Shown: one piece after another, positions 1 through 5,941 of the stretch | How the letters are laid out: every line of letters starts with the position of its first letter | Position numbering within the stretch: position 1 is the stretch's first letter | From: Treponema sp. | GTDB lineage: Bacteria; Spirochaetota; Spirochaetia; Treponematales; Breznakiellaceae | Assembly: GCA_031276615.1 (NCBI GenBank) | Contig: JAISND010000144.1 | Location: forward strand, 1-7,619 | DNA: 7,619 bases | Direction: 5' to 3' | Translations under genes and position numbers: made by a program | Notes under the pieces: model-generated | What the model was told of the DNA's origin: nothing | What the model saw: the letters and a program-made list of their open reading frames with translations, nothing else | Databases searched by the model: none

Positions 1-909
1 CTGCTCCTGGTTCCGTCCATCACGGCGTATTTTTTGCAGAAGTATTGGGTCTCCCGCAAACAGTACGTGACCATCACCGGAAAGCCCACGACTTCCCAGC
101 TCAAATCGGTAAGCCCCGCGGCCAAATGGACCCTTTTCGCCTTCTGCCTCCTCGTCACCGCCTTCATCCTGCTGATCTATGTCACCATCGTGTGGGGGGC
201 CTTCGCGAAGGTCTGGGGCTTCGACAATGCGCCGACCCTGGATCATTTCAGGTACGTCTTCGGCGTGGGTTTCGAGGCGGTAAAAGACACCCTGGCTATC
301 GCGGGGCTTTCCACCCCTGTTGCCGGAATCCTGGGGATGCTCATCGCGTTTCTGGTGGTGCGGAAACAGTTTCCCGGCAAAAAATTTATGGAATTCACCT
401 CCATGCTCAGTTTCGCCGTGCCCGGCACGGTGATCGGCATCGGCTACATTCTGGCCTTCAACCGCCGGCCCTTTCTCCTGACCGGAACCCTGCTTATCCT
501 GCTCTTGAATTTTATTTACCGGTATATCCCGGTGGGCATCCAGTCCGGGGTGGCCATCCTCAAGCAGGTGGATCCCTCCATTGAAGAAGCCGCCGTTGAC
601 CTTGGGGCGGACGCCAGGAAAACCTTTTCAAAAATCACCCTGCCCCTGATGATACCGGCTTTTTTCTCGGGGCTTATTTTTTCTTTTGTCCGGGCCATGA
701 CCGCCATCAGCGCCGCCATTTTTCTGGTAAGTTCCCGCTGGAACCTGATGACGGTGCAGATCATGTCCCAGGTCGATTCGGGCCGGCTGGGGGCGGCCGC
801 GGCCTTCAGCCTGATCCTGGTGGCGATTATTCTCGCCGCCATGTTCCTGATCCGGACCCTGCTGCTGCTCATGTACGGAAGGGCCGGCGGAACCATGCTG
901 AAGATTTAA
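1..909 (+). CDS. ABC importer permease, FbpB/AfuB-like (iron type), 3' part only
   Basis: This is the C-terminal 302 residues of an inner-membrane permease; the reading frame is open from base 1, so the true start lies upstream. A TTG at 34 is only an internal codon. The opening residues (LLLVPSITAYFLQKYW, then a YVTITGKP stretch) match the junction between the two halves of fused FbpB-type permeases, so the visible part is probably the second half. Hydrophobic membrane segments lie near fragment residues 43-68, 92-120, 132-153, 158-184, 216-245 and 264-290. The cytoplasmic EAA loop that docks on the ATPase is at about 195-217 (EEAAVDLGA ... ITLPLMIP). The protein would form the transmembrane channel for a periplasmic-binding-protein-dependent importer, with the ATPase encoded next. 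Ferric iron is the likely substrate by family resemblance; phosphonate, polyamine or thiamine importers are related alternatives. The binding protein is not in the window. Confidence 0.9.
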   Translation: MLLVPSITAYFLQKYWVSRKQYVTITGKPTTSQLKSVSPAAKWTLFAFCLLVTAFILLIYVTIVWGAFAKVWGFDNAPTLDHFRYVFGVGFEAVKDTLAIAGLSTPVAGILGMLIAFLVVRKQFPGKKFMEFTSMLSFAVPGTVIGIGYILAFNRRPFLLTGTLLILLLNFIYRYIPVGIQSGVAILKQVDPSIEEAAVDLGADARKTFSKITLPLMIPAFFSGLIFSFVRAMTAISAAIFLVSSRWNLMTVQIMSQVDSGRLGAAAAFSLILVAIILAAMFLIRTLLLLMYGRAGGTMLKI

Positions 910-924
910 GGTCTGCCGGGAGAG

Positions 925-954
925 GCTTTCCCAAAACTTCGGTTTTGGGAAAGC
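925..954 (+). other. Perfect 13-bp stem-loop with TTCG tetraloop between permease and ATPase genes
   Basis: GCTTTCCCAAAAC (925-937) is the exact reverse complement of GTTTTGGGAAAGC (942-954), and the loop is TTCG closed by a C-G pair, a known extra-stable RNA tetraloop. Only a short T run follows (TTTT at 959-962), so it is a weak fit to an intrinsic terminator. A second small inverted repeat, TTCCGG (961-966) with CCGGAA (973-978), follows before the ATPase ribosome-binding site. Possible roles are partial termination, 3'-end protection of the permease message (unequal expression of the two subunits), or one copy of a dispersed palindromic repeat. The structure is read directly from the sequence; the role is inference. 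Confidence 0.75.
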
Positions 955-994
955 AGCCTTTTCCGGAACTTCCCGGAAGTCCAAGGAGTACAAA

Positions 995-2107
995 GTGGGC
1001 GTTAAACTTGTTGATGTGACAAAGGTTTTTGTTGATCAGTCAAATCCCGGCAGGAAATTTACCGCGGTTAACCGGGTTTCCATTGACGTGCGGGACGGGG
1101 AGTTTGTCTCCTTCCTGGGGCCCTCGGGCTGCGGCAAGACCACCACCCTGCGGATCATTTCGGGCTTCGAGTATCCCAGCGCCGGGGAGGTCTGGATTGC
1201 CGGCAGGATGGTCAACGACATACCGCCTAACAAACGGGACACGTCCATGGTGTTCCAGAGTTACGCCATCTTTCCCCACCTTTCGGTGGGGCAGAACGTG
1301 GGCTTCGGGCTGGAACTCAGGGGGCGGCCGAAAGCGGAGATTAAGGAAGAGGTGGAAAAGATGATGGAGGTGATGAACCTGAAAGATTTGAGCCGCCGCC
1401 GCCCCGACCAGCTTTCCGGGGGCCAGCAGCAGCGGGTCGCCCTGGCCAGGGCCATTATCAACAAACCGAGCGTCCTCCTGTTTGACGAACCCCTTTCCAA
1501 CCTGGACGCCAAGCTCCGGGAGCAGATGCGGCTGGAGCTTCGGCGCATACAGCAGACCTTCGGCATTACCAGCGTCTACGTCACCCACGACCAGGCCGAG
1601 GCCATGACGGTCTCGGACCGGATTGTGGTGATGAACGAGGGGAACATCATGCAGACCGGAACCCCCTTCGAGATCTACTCCCGGCCGGCAAACCGTTTTG
1701 TCGCGGACTTTATCGGCCGGGTGAATTTTTTTACCGGAAAAGTCGTGTCCCCGGACACCGGGGGAAGCGGCGACGTGGAAATCGAATTCCCCGGCGGCGG
1801 CCGCAAAACTTTTGCCGGCCGGGAGGGTTCGTTTAAAAAGGGCGATGAAATCACCCTGACCGTCCGGCCCGAGTCCCTCCGCCTGAGCGGCGGCGCTTCC
1901 GCCGGGCAAAACATTTTCGCCGGAACCGTAACCAAAAGCGTCTACCTGGGCCAGCTGGTGGAGTACGAGATCGACCGCGGCGGGGAAAAACCTGTCCTCG
2001 CCGTAACCTACGATCCGGCGGATCACGGCTTTTTCAAAACCGGCGAACGGGTGGGGATCGATTTCTCCGCCCGGGCGGCGCATATCCTGCCGGAGAAGCG
2101 GGAATAG
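995..2107 (+). CDS. ABC transporter ATP-binding protein, FbpC/PotA/CysA family (probable iron importer ATPase)
   Basis: A 370-residue cytoplasmic ATPase that powers import through the permease encoded just upstream. All nucleotide-binding motifs are present: Walker A GPSGCGKTT (42-50), Q-loop Gln88 in VFQSY, signature LSGGQQQ (140-146), Walker B LLFDEP (161-166), D-loop SNLDA (168-172) and switch His198 in VTHDQ. The region after about residue 240 is the extension typical of this family, with a TOBE-type beta domain at roughly 285-365 (TVRPESLRL, then GTVTKSVYLGQLVEYE). Length is normal for FbpC/PotA-like proteins. The start is GTG at 995, preceded by AAGGAG (983-988) with 6-nt spacing. The gene is 85 nt after the permease and 39 nt before maf. 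The permease neighbour favours ferric iron; spermidine, sulfate or phosphonate ATPases share the same architecture, so substrate is inferred. The core assignment is secure. Confidence 0.95.
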   Translation: MGVKLVDVTKVFVDQSNPGRKFTAVNRVSIDVRDGEFVSFLGPSGCGKTTTLRIISGFEYPSAGEVWIAGRMVNDIPPNKRDTSMVFQSYAIFPHLSVGQNVGFGLELRGRPKAEIKEEVEKMMEVMNLKDLSRRRPDQLSGGQQQRVALARAIINKPSVLLFDEPLSNLDAKLREQMRLELRRIQQTFGITSVYVTHDQAEAMTVSDRIVVMNEGNIMQTGTPFEIYSRPANRFVADFIGRVNFFTGKVVSPDTGGSGDVEIEFPGGGRKTFAGREGSFKKGDEITLTVRPESLRLSGGASAGQNIFAGTVTKSVYLGQLVEYEIDRGGEKPVLAVTYDPADHGFFKTGERVGIDFSARAAHILPEKRE

Positions 2108-2146
2108 AAAAACACGGGACAGGAATCAGGAAAACGGGGAGAGTAT

Positions 2147-2734
2147 ATGGAACCAATTATTTTAGCATCAGGTTCTCCGAGAAGACAGGAATATTTCCGT
2201 ATTCTTGGACTGCCTTTCAGTATCATGCCTCCGTTAATTGACGAGGAAATACAAAGGGGTCTGAAACCGGAGGAAACGGCCAGGGATTTCGCGGTCCGAA
2301 AGGTAAAAAAAGCCGTCAAACTCATGGAGAAACGCCTTCCGCAGTGGATCTGCGGCGCCGACACGATAGTTTCCGTGGATGACGATATTTTCGGAAAACC
2401 CGGGGACAGGGAAGAGGCGAAACACATGCTCCTCCGCCTTTCCGGAAGGGAACACCGGGTAATCACCGCCATGGCCCTCTATGTGGGCAGGGAAGACAGA
2501 ATAGACTGCCGTTCGGTTGGCTGCGACGTAAGTTTCGCCCCCCTTTCCGGCGGCGAGATTGAGTGGTATCTCGATACCGGCGAATGGCAGGGGGTGGCCG
2601 GTTCCTACCGCATCCAGGGCATTGGCGCCTGTTTTATCCGGTCGATAAAAGGCCCCCCCGGCGCCGTGGCGGGCTTGCCAATACGCGATTTTTATGTCAT
2701 GCTAAGGGACAATGGCTATCCGTACGGAGCCTGA
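2147..2734 (+). CDS. maf: Maf family nucleotide pyrophosphatase (dTTP/UTP pyrophosphatase-like)
   Basis: A 195-residue cytoplasmic protein of the Maf/HAM1-fold family, whose members hydrolyse nucleoside triphosphates such as dTTP and UTP (and modified forms) to monophosphate and pyrophosphate; the family was first linked to septum formation. Visible motifs are the N-terminal loop ASGSPRR (7-13), GADT (70-73) with Asp72, FGKP (82-85) with Lys84, LSGREHRVIT (98-107), YRIQG (154-158) with Gln157, and the C-terminal FIRSIKG ... VAGLP. Length is typical. An oddity is the segment GEWQGVAGSY (145-154): many Maf proteins read GEPxDKAGAY or GEWxGKAG here, and the lysine is replaced by Val150. The start is ATG 2147 with GGGGAG (2136-2141) 5 nt upstream. 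The gene is 39 nt downstream of the ATPase, so probably cotranscribed with it, and is separated from rpsB by a structured 152-nt gap. Confidence 0.93.
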   Translation: MEPIILASGSPRRQEYFRILGLPFSIMPPLIDEEIQRGLKPEETARDFAVRKVKKAVKLMEKRLPQWICGADTIVSVDDDIFGKPGDREEAKHMLLRLSGREHRVITAMALYVGREDRIDCRSVGCDVSFAPLSGGEIEWYLDTGEWQGVAGSYRIQGIGACFIRSIKGPPGAVAGLPIRDFYVMLRDNGYPYGA

Positions 2735-2760
2735 GGCTGTCCGGGGTTTCCGGAACAGCC
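2735..2760 (+). terminator. Possible intrinsic terminator after maf
   Basis: GGCTGT (2735-2740) pairs with ACAGCC (2755-2760). After a single bulged A2754, CCGG (2741-2744) pairs with CCGG (2750-2753), leaving a GGTTT loop. The stem starts at the base after the maf stop codon and is followed by CTATTTT (2761-2767), a short and imperfect T tract. Its position at the boundary between the maf unit and the ribosomal-protein unit fits a terminator or attenuator, but the weak T run leaves this uncertain. It shares its flanks with the stem-loop at 925-954, so it may instead be a copy of a dispersed palindrome. Confidence 0.4.
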
Positions 2761-2768
2761 CTATTTTC

Positions 2769-2808
2769 CGCTGCCCGGGCCGGTCTTGAGCGGGCCCAAG
2801 CGGCAGCG
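2769..2808 (+). promoter_or_regulatory. GC-rich hairpin in the rpsB upstream region
   Basis: CGCTGCC (2769-2775) is perfectly complementary to GGCAGCG (2802-2808). After an asymmetric internal loop, GGGCC (2777-2781) pairs with GGCCC (2793-2797), leaving an 11-nt loop. No poly-T follows, so it is not a terminator. If transcription of rpsB starts upstream of it, the hairpin would be part of the leader RNA and could be a protein-binding domain, as in the S2-binding rpsB leaders of gammaproteobacteria, although no sequence similarity to those is claimed. It could also simply extend the terminator region after maf. Confidence 0.4.
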
Positions 2809-2831
2809 AGATACAGGGAAGGCAGGCAGAA

Positions 2832-2880
2832 CCTCCGGTTTTGCCGTGGAGTTTTTCATTCCGGAAAACTCCGGGGAGGA
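2832..2880 (+). promoter_or_regulatory. rpsB ribosome-binding region with hairpin and Shine-Dalgarno-sequestering complement
   Basis: The Shine-Dalgarno sequence GGGGAGGA (2873-2880) lies 6 nt before TTG 2887 and decides that start: the in-frame ATG at 2902 would be 21 nt away. Immediately 5' of it, GGAGTTTT (2848-2855) pairs perfectly with AAAACTCC (2865-2872). Further upstream, CCTCC (2832-2836) is an exact complement of GGAGG (2875-2879), so an outer pairing could enclose the hairpin and hide the ribosome-binding site. A competing pairing of GTTTT (2838-2842) with AAAAC (2865-2869) would open the inner hairpin. Pairings are seen in the sequence; a regulatory role, for example repression by free S2, is inference. 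Confidence 0.5.
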
Positions 2881-2886
2881 TTTACT

Positions 2887-3777
2887 TTGGCAGTAGTTAC
2901 CATGAAAAGTCTCCTGGAATCGGGAGTGCATTTCGGCCACCAGGTGAAGCGCTGGGATCCGCGCATGAAGAAGTACATCTTCGCGGAACGGAACGGCATT
3001 CACATCATCGATTTGCAGAAAACCATCCAGGCGATCAAGGACGCCTACGAGGCGGTGCGCAGGAACGTTGCCTCCGGCAAGACGGTACTCTTCGTCGGTA
3101 CCAAAAAGCAGGCGCAGCAGACCATCCAGAAAGAGGCCGAACGCTGCGGCATGTTCTACGTGAACAACCGCTGGCTCGGCGGCATGCTTACCAACTTTGT
3201 CACCATCAAGAAATCCCTGCTCCGTCTCAAAAAACTCGAGAAAATGGAGATTGACGGGACCTTTGAAAACCTTACCAAGAAGGAAATAGCTTCCCTCGGC
3301 AAGGAAAGGACAAAGCTTCAGAAAAACCTTGGCGGCATCAAGGAGATGAAGGATCCTCCGGGGATTCTCTTTGTCATTGATACCCGCAAGGAAGCCATAG
3401 CCGTCGCCGAAGCCCAGCGCATGGGAATCCCCATCGTGGCGGTGGTCGACACAAACTGCAACCCCGAGGGCATTGACTACCCCGTTCCCGGAAACGACGA
3501 CGCCATCCGGGCGATTACCCTCTTTACCCAGATCGTCGCCAACGCGGTGGTAGAGGCGGACAACGAGGTGGGCCTCAAGATCATCGAAACCCTGGGTGAC
3601 GAGGATGAGAATATGGAAGGGGTTATGACCGACGTTTCGGTCAAGGAAGAGGACCGCGAAATCGACATCGAATCCTATTCGTCGGAAACCGCCGCTCCGG
3701 AGAATAAAACCGCCGAAGCGGATACTGAAGAGGATGAACAGCTCCCGGTTGATGTAGACAAGGTTTATGAGGAGTGA
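2887..3777 (+). CDS. rpsB: 30S ribosomal protein S2
   Basis: A 296-residue small-subunit protein that binds between the head and body of the 30S particle and is needed for S1 recruitment in bacteria that have S1. Hallmarks are the N-terminus MAVVTMKSLLESGVHFGHQV, the helix start RWDPRMKKYIFAERNGIHII, FVGTKKQAQ (69-77), NNRWLGGMLTNF (93-104), LGGIKEMKDPP (148-158) and VVDTNCNPEGIDYPVPGNDD (186-205). The family body ends near residue 237; a roughly 60-residue, strongly acidic tail (glutamate/aspartate rich, ending DVDKVYEE) follows, making it longer than the roughly 240-residue E. coli protein. The start is TTG 2887, chosen for its Shine-Dalgarno spacing and the conserved N-terminus; the open frame extends further upstream into maf but that part is not S2. 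tsf follows after 3 nt, and the last rpsB codons carry the tsf ribosome-binding site. Confidence 0.97.
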   Translation: MAVVTMKSLLESGVHFGHQVKRWDPRMKKYIFAERNGIHIIDLQKTIQAIKDAYEAVRRNVASGKTVLFVGTKKQAQQTIQKEAERCGMFYVNNRWLGGMLTNFVTIKKSLLRLKKLEKMEIDGTFENLTKKEIASLGKERTKLQKNLGGIKEMKDPPGILFVIDTRKEAIAVAEAQRMGIPIVAVVDTNCNPEGIDYPVPGNDDAIRAITLFTQIVANAVVEADNEVGLKIIETLGDEDENMEGVMTDVSVKEEDREIDIESYSSETAAPENKTAEADTEEDEQLPVDVDKVYEE

Positions 3778-3780
3778 GCA

Positions 3781-4656
3781 ATGGCTGATATAAGCGCAGC
3801 GGATGTAAAACGGCTTCGGGAAAAAACCGGCGCCGGCATGATGGAATGTAAGAACGCCCTTGTTTCATCGGACGGTGATTTTGACAGGGCGGAAAAACTT
3901 TTGAAAGAGAAGGGCCTCGCCGCCCTTGAAAAACGCTCGGATCGCGCAACCAACGAGGGGAAAATTTTTGTAAAAACAGAGGATAAAACTTCCGTCCTTG
4001 TGGAGCTTGCCTCCGAGACCGACTTTGTCGCGCGGAATCCCGACTTTGTCGCGCTGGGCGGCCTCATCGCCGGCAGGATTCTCGAGAAGGGCTATACCGA
4101 ATCCGACCTTTCCCCGGACGGAAAGGTTTTCGGGGAATTCCGGGACATGGTAAACGACCTTGCCACCAGGATCCGTGAAAACATGAGCCTGAAGCGCCTG
4201 AGGGTGGTAAAGGCCGGCCCCGGCGAATACCTTACCCAGTACATCCACGGCGACGGCAATATCGGCGTTGTGGTGAAATTCGATTCCGGCAAACCCGGCG
4301 TCTTCGATTCCGAAGAGGCAAGGGCCTTTGCCTTTACCCTCGCCCTTCATATAGCGGCCTTTAACCCGATGGCGCTTGACAGGGAAAAAATCGATCCCGC
4401 CTATATCAGGGAGCAGGAGGAGATTTTCCGCAGGCAGATGGAGCAGGACGAAAAAATGAAGGGCAAGCCCGCCAATGTCATCGACAATATCCTCAGGGGA
4501 AAGATCAACAAGCACCTTGCCGATATCTGCCTGCTTGATCAGGCCTATGTCAAGGATGAAAAATTCACCGTGGCCCAGGCGCTCGCCGACTTCGGCAAAA
4601 AACTGGGCGCGAAGATCAGCGTAAACGATTATGTTTATTTCAAGGTCGGCGCGTAA
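3781..4656 (+). CDS. tsf: Translation elongation factor Ts
   Basis: A 291-residue guanine-nucleotide exchange factor that releases GDP from EF-Tu in the cytoplasm. The N-terminal UBA-like domain (about 1-55) shows VKRLREKTGAGMMECKNAL and the AEKLLKEKG stretch. The EF-Tu-engaging motif SETDFVARN (78-86) contains the Asp81-Phe82 pair that displaces the Mg2+ site in EF-Tu. The C-terminal dimerisation core includes LHIAAFNPMAL and, near the end, KGKPANVIDNILRGKINK with CLLDQAYVKD. Length is close to the usual 280-295. The start is ATG 3781 with AGGAG (3770-3774) located in the end of rpsB, 6-nt spacing, so translation is probably coupled to S2. The next gene is frr after 20 nt; in many bacteria pyrH would sit there, and it is absent. 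Confidence 0.97.
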   Translation: MADISAADVKRLREKTGAGMMECKNALVSSDGDFDRAEKLLKEKGLAALEKRSDRATNEGKIFVKTEDKTSVLVELASETDFVARNPDFVALGGLIAGRILEKGYTESDLSPDGKVFGEFRDMVNDLATRIRENMSLKRLRVVKAGPGEYLTQYIHGDGNIGVVVKFDSGKPGVFDSEEARAFAFTLALHIAAFNPMALDREKIDPAYIREQEEIFRRQMEQDEKMKGKPANVIDNILRGKINKHLADICLLDQAYVKDEKFTVAQALADFGKKLGAKISVNDYVYFKVGA

Positions 4657-4676
4657 TTTATTTCCGGGGGACGGAT

Positions 4677-5231
4677 ATGCAGAATGTTATTTCTTCGTCA
4701 GAGGAACGGATGAAAAAAACGGTGGCAAGCCTGAAAGAGGGCTTTGCCTCGCTCCGGACAGGCCGCGCGTCGGCTTCCCTCTTTGACAGGATCCGGGTTG
4801 ATTATTACGGTGAAAAATCGCCCCTGAACCAGGTGGCCAATATCTCCGTTCCGGAGGCGAGGCTCGTCGTAATACAACCCTGGGACAAAAACCTTATCGG
4901 AGAAATCGAGAAAGCCATCCGTTCTTCGGAGCTGTCCCTCAACCCTTCCAGCGACGGCAAGGTGATCCGTATTGCCATCCCTCCCCTTACCGGGGAAAGG
5001 CGGAAGGAACTGGTAAAACTCGCCAAAAACCAGGCGGAACAGTCCAGGGTGGCAATACGGAACATACGCCGGGACGGCAACGAAGAGCTGAAAAAACTTC
5101 TTAAAGAGGCTTCCGTTACGGAGGACGAAGAGAGCAGGGATTCGGCCGATTTGCAGAAACTTACCGATTCGTACATAAGCAGGGTGAATCAGGTTCTGGA
5201 AGAAAAAGAAAAAGAAATTATGGAGAACTGA
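4677..5231 (+). CDS. frr: Ribosome recycling factor
   Basis: A 184-residue factor that, with EF-G, splits the post-termination ribosome. The full-length family pattern is visible: helix 1 with SSEERMKKTVASLKEGFASLRTGRAS (about residues 7-32), the inserted beta domain with DYYGEKSPLNQVANISVPEA and VIQPWDKN, IRIAIPPLTGERRKELVKLAK, and RVAIRNIRRDGNEELKK, the arginine-rich helix matching the essential Arg132 region of the E. coli protein. It ends in a charged helical tail (EEKEKEIMEN). The length is almost exactly that of E. coli RRF (185). The start is ATG 4677 with GGGGGA (4666-4671), 5-nt spacing. It lies 20 nt after tsf, and its last codons hold the only Shine-Dalgarno-like GGAG for uppS. Confidence 0.97.
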   Translation: MQNVISSSEERMKKTVASLKEGFASLRTGRASASLFDRIRVDYYGEKSPLNQVANISVPEARLVVIQPWDKNLIGEIEKAIRSSELSLNPSSDGKVIRIAIPPLTGERRKELVKLAKNQAEQSRVAIRNIRRDGNEELKKLLKEASVTEDEESRDSADLQKLTDSYISRVNQVLEEKEKEIMEN

Positions 5232-5239
5232 AACTTTTG
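5222..5239 (+). promoter_or_regulatory. Weak uppS translation start: distant GGAG plus TTG start codon
   Basis: The only Shine-Dalgarno-like sequence is GGAG (5222-5225), inside the last frr codons and 11 nt from TTG 5237, longer than usual. No ATG or GTG lies between the frr stop and the conserved MDGNGRW motif, so TTG 5237 is the best start (an in-frame CTG at 5228 is the only other candidate nearby). The gap from the frr stop is 5 nt, suggesting that ribosomes finishing frr reinitiate at uppS and that output is kept low relative to the translation factors. Confidence 0.55.
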
Positions 5240-5941
5240 CGGAAAAAAGTTTCCCCGGTTCCCGCCCATATCGGAATCATCATGGACGGGAACGGACGCT
5301 GGGCACAGCAGCGCGGACAGAGAAGAACCCAGGGACATCTTGAAGGTCTTAAGGCAGCCAAGCGGGTGGTCAAGGCCGCGAGCGATTTGGGCGTCAGGTA
5401 TCTTACGCTTTACACCTTTTCCACGGAAAACTGGAAAAGGGCCGCGGAGGAAGTGGGGTTTATTATGGGCCTGGTAAGGCAATACCTCCGCGGCGAGCTT
5501 GATTTTTACCGGGAGAACCGCATCCGTATCCGCCATGCCGGCGACACGGCGGGACTGCCCCCCGACATTGCCGGGGAACTCCGGAAAGCCGCGGAGGATA
5601 CCGGCGGCTTCGACGGGATGCAGGTGATCCTCGCGCTGAATTACGGCGGAAGGGACGAGATTGTCAGGGCGGCGCGCCGTCTGGCGGCTTCCGGCCCGCG
5701 GGCGGAGATTACCGAAGCGGCGATCTCCGCGCATCTGGACAACCCGGATGTTCCCGACCCGGACCTCATCATCCGCAGCGCCGGTGAATTCAGAATCAGC
5801 AATTTTCTCCTCTGGGAGGGGGCCTACGCCGAATACCTTGTTTCCCCCAAATTCTGGCCGGACTGGACCGGAGAGGATCTTGAACGGGCCATTGAAGATT
5901 TCCGCGGACGGAACCGCCGGTTCGGGGGGACGGTGAAATGA
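5237..5941 (+). CDS. uppS: Isoprenyl transferase, undecaprenyl diphosphate synthase
   Basis: A 234-residue cis-prenyltransferase that adds isopentenyl diphosphate units to farnesyl diphosphate to make the C55 carrier lipid for peptidoglycan and other envelope polymers; it acts at the cytoplasmic membrane face. Motifs appear in family order: HIGIIMDGNGRWA (11-23) with catalytic Asp17, QGHLEGLKA (the GHxxG pattern), LYTFSTENWKR, ALNYGGRDEI, and near the C-terminus DPDLIIRSAGE followed by FRISNFLLWEGAYAEY, which carries the arginines binding the IPP diphosphate and the metal-linked glutamate. The usual RTSGE reads RSAGE here, a mild variant. The length is somewhat below the roughly 250 of E. coli UppS, mainly from a short N-terminus. 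The start is TTG 5237, 5 nt after frr. Its stop overlaps the cdsA start by 4 nt (ATGA), indicating coupling. Confidence 0.95.
   Translation: MRKKVSPVPAHIGIIMDGNGRWAQQRGQRRTQGHLEGLKAAKRVVKAASDLGVRYLTLYTFSTENWKRAAEEVGFIMGLVRQYLRGELDFYRENRIRIRHAGDTAGLPPDIAGELRKAAEDTGGFDGMQVILALNYGGRDEIVRAARRLAASGPRAEITEAAISAHLDNPDVPDPDLIIRSAGEFRISNFLLWEGAYAEYLVSPKFWPDWTGEDLERAIEDFRGRNRRFGGTVK

Noticed and set aside
34..36. TTG at 34 as the start of the permease
   Set aside because: The frame is open from base 1 and the residues before this codon fit the permease family, so the gene simply continues off the left edge.
1040..2083. Long open frame on the minus strand opposite the ABC ATPase gene (347 codons)
   Set aside because: The + strand protein has every ABC motif. 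The antisense translation has no recognisable domain and is rich in G, P, H and A, as expected for the shadow of a GC-rich gene.
2786..2815. Possible sigma70-like promoter for rpsB: TTGAGC, 18-nt spacer, GATACA
   Set aside because: The -10 matches only 3 of 6 consensus bases and the -35 lies within a hairpin loop. A promoter between maf and rpsB is plausible but I cannot place it with confidence.
2841..2869. Second promoter-like pair: TTGCCG with GAAAAC
   Set aside because: Poor -10 match, and the transcript would begin inside the Shine-Dalgarno sequence.
2563..2886. N-terminal extension of rpsB reaching back into maf
   Set aside because: The frame is open but S2 homology begins at the TTG at 2887, which has a good Shine-Dalgarno sequence. 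The upstream translation is a different frame of maf plus the leader.
3865..4515. 216-codon minus-strand open frame opposite tsf
   Set aside because: tsf is an unambiguous full-length EF-Ts gene; the antisense frame shows no family features or ribosome-binding site worth reporting.
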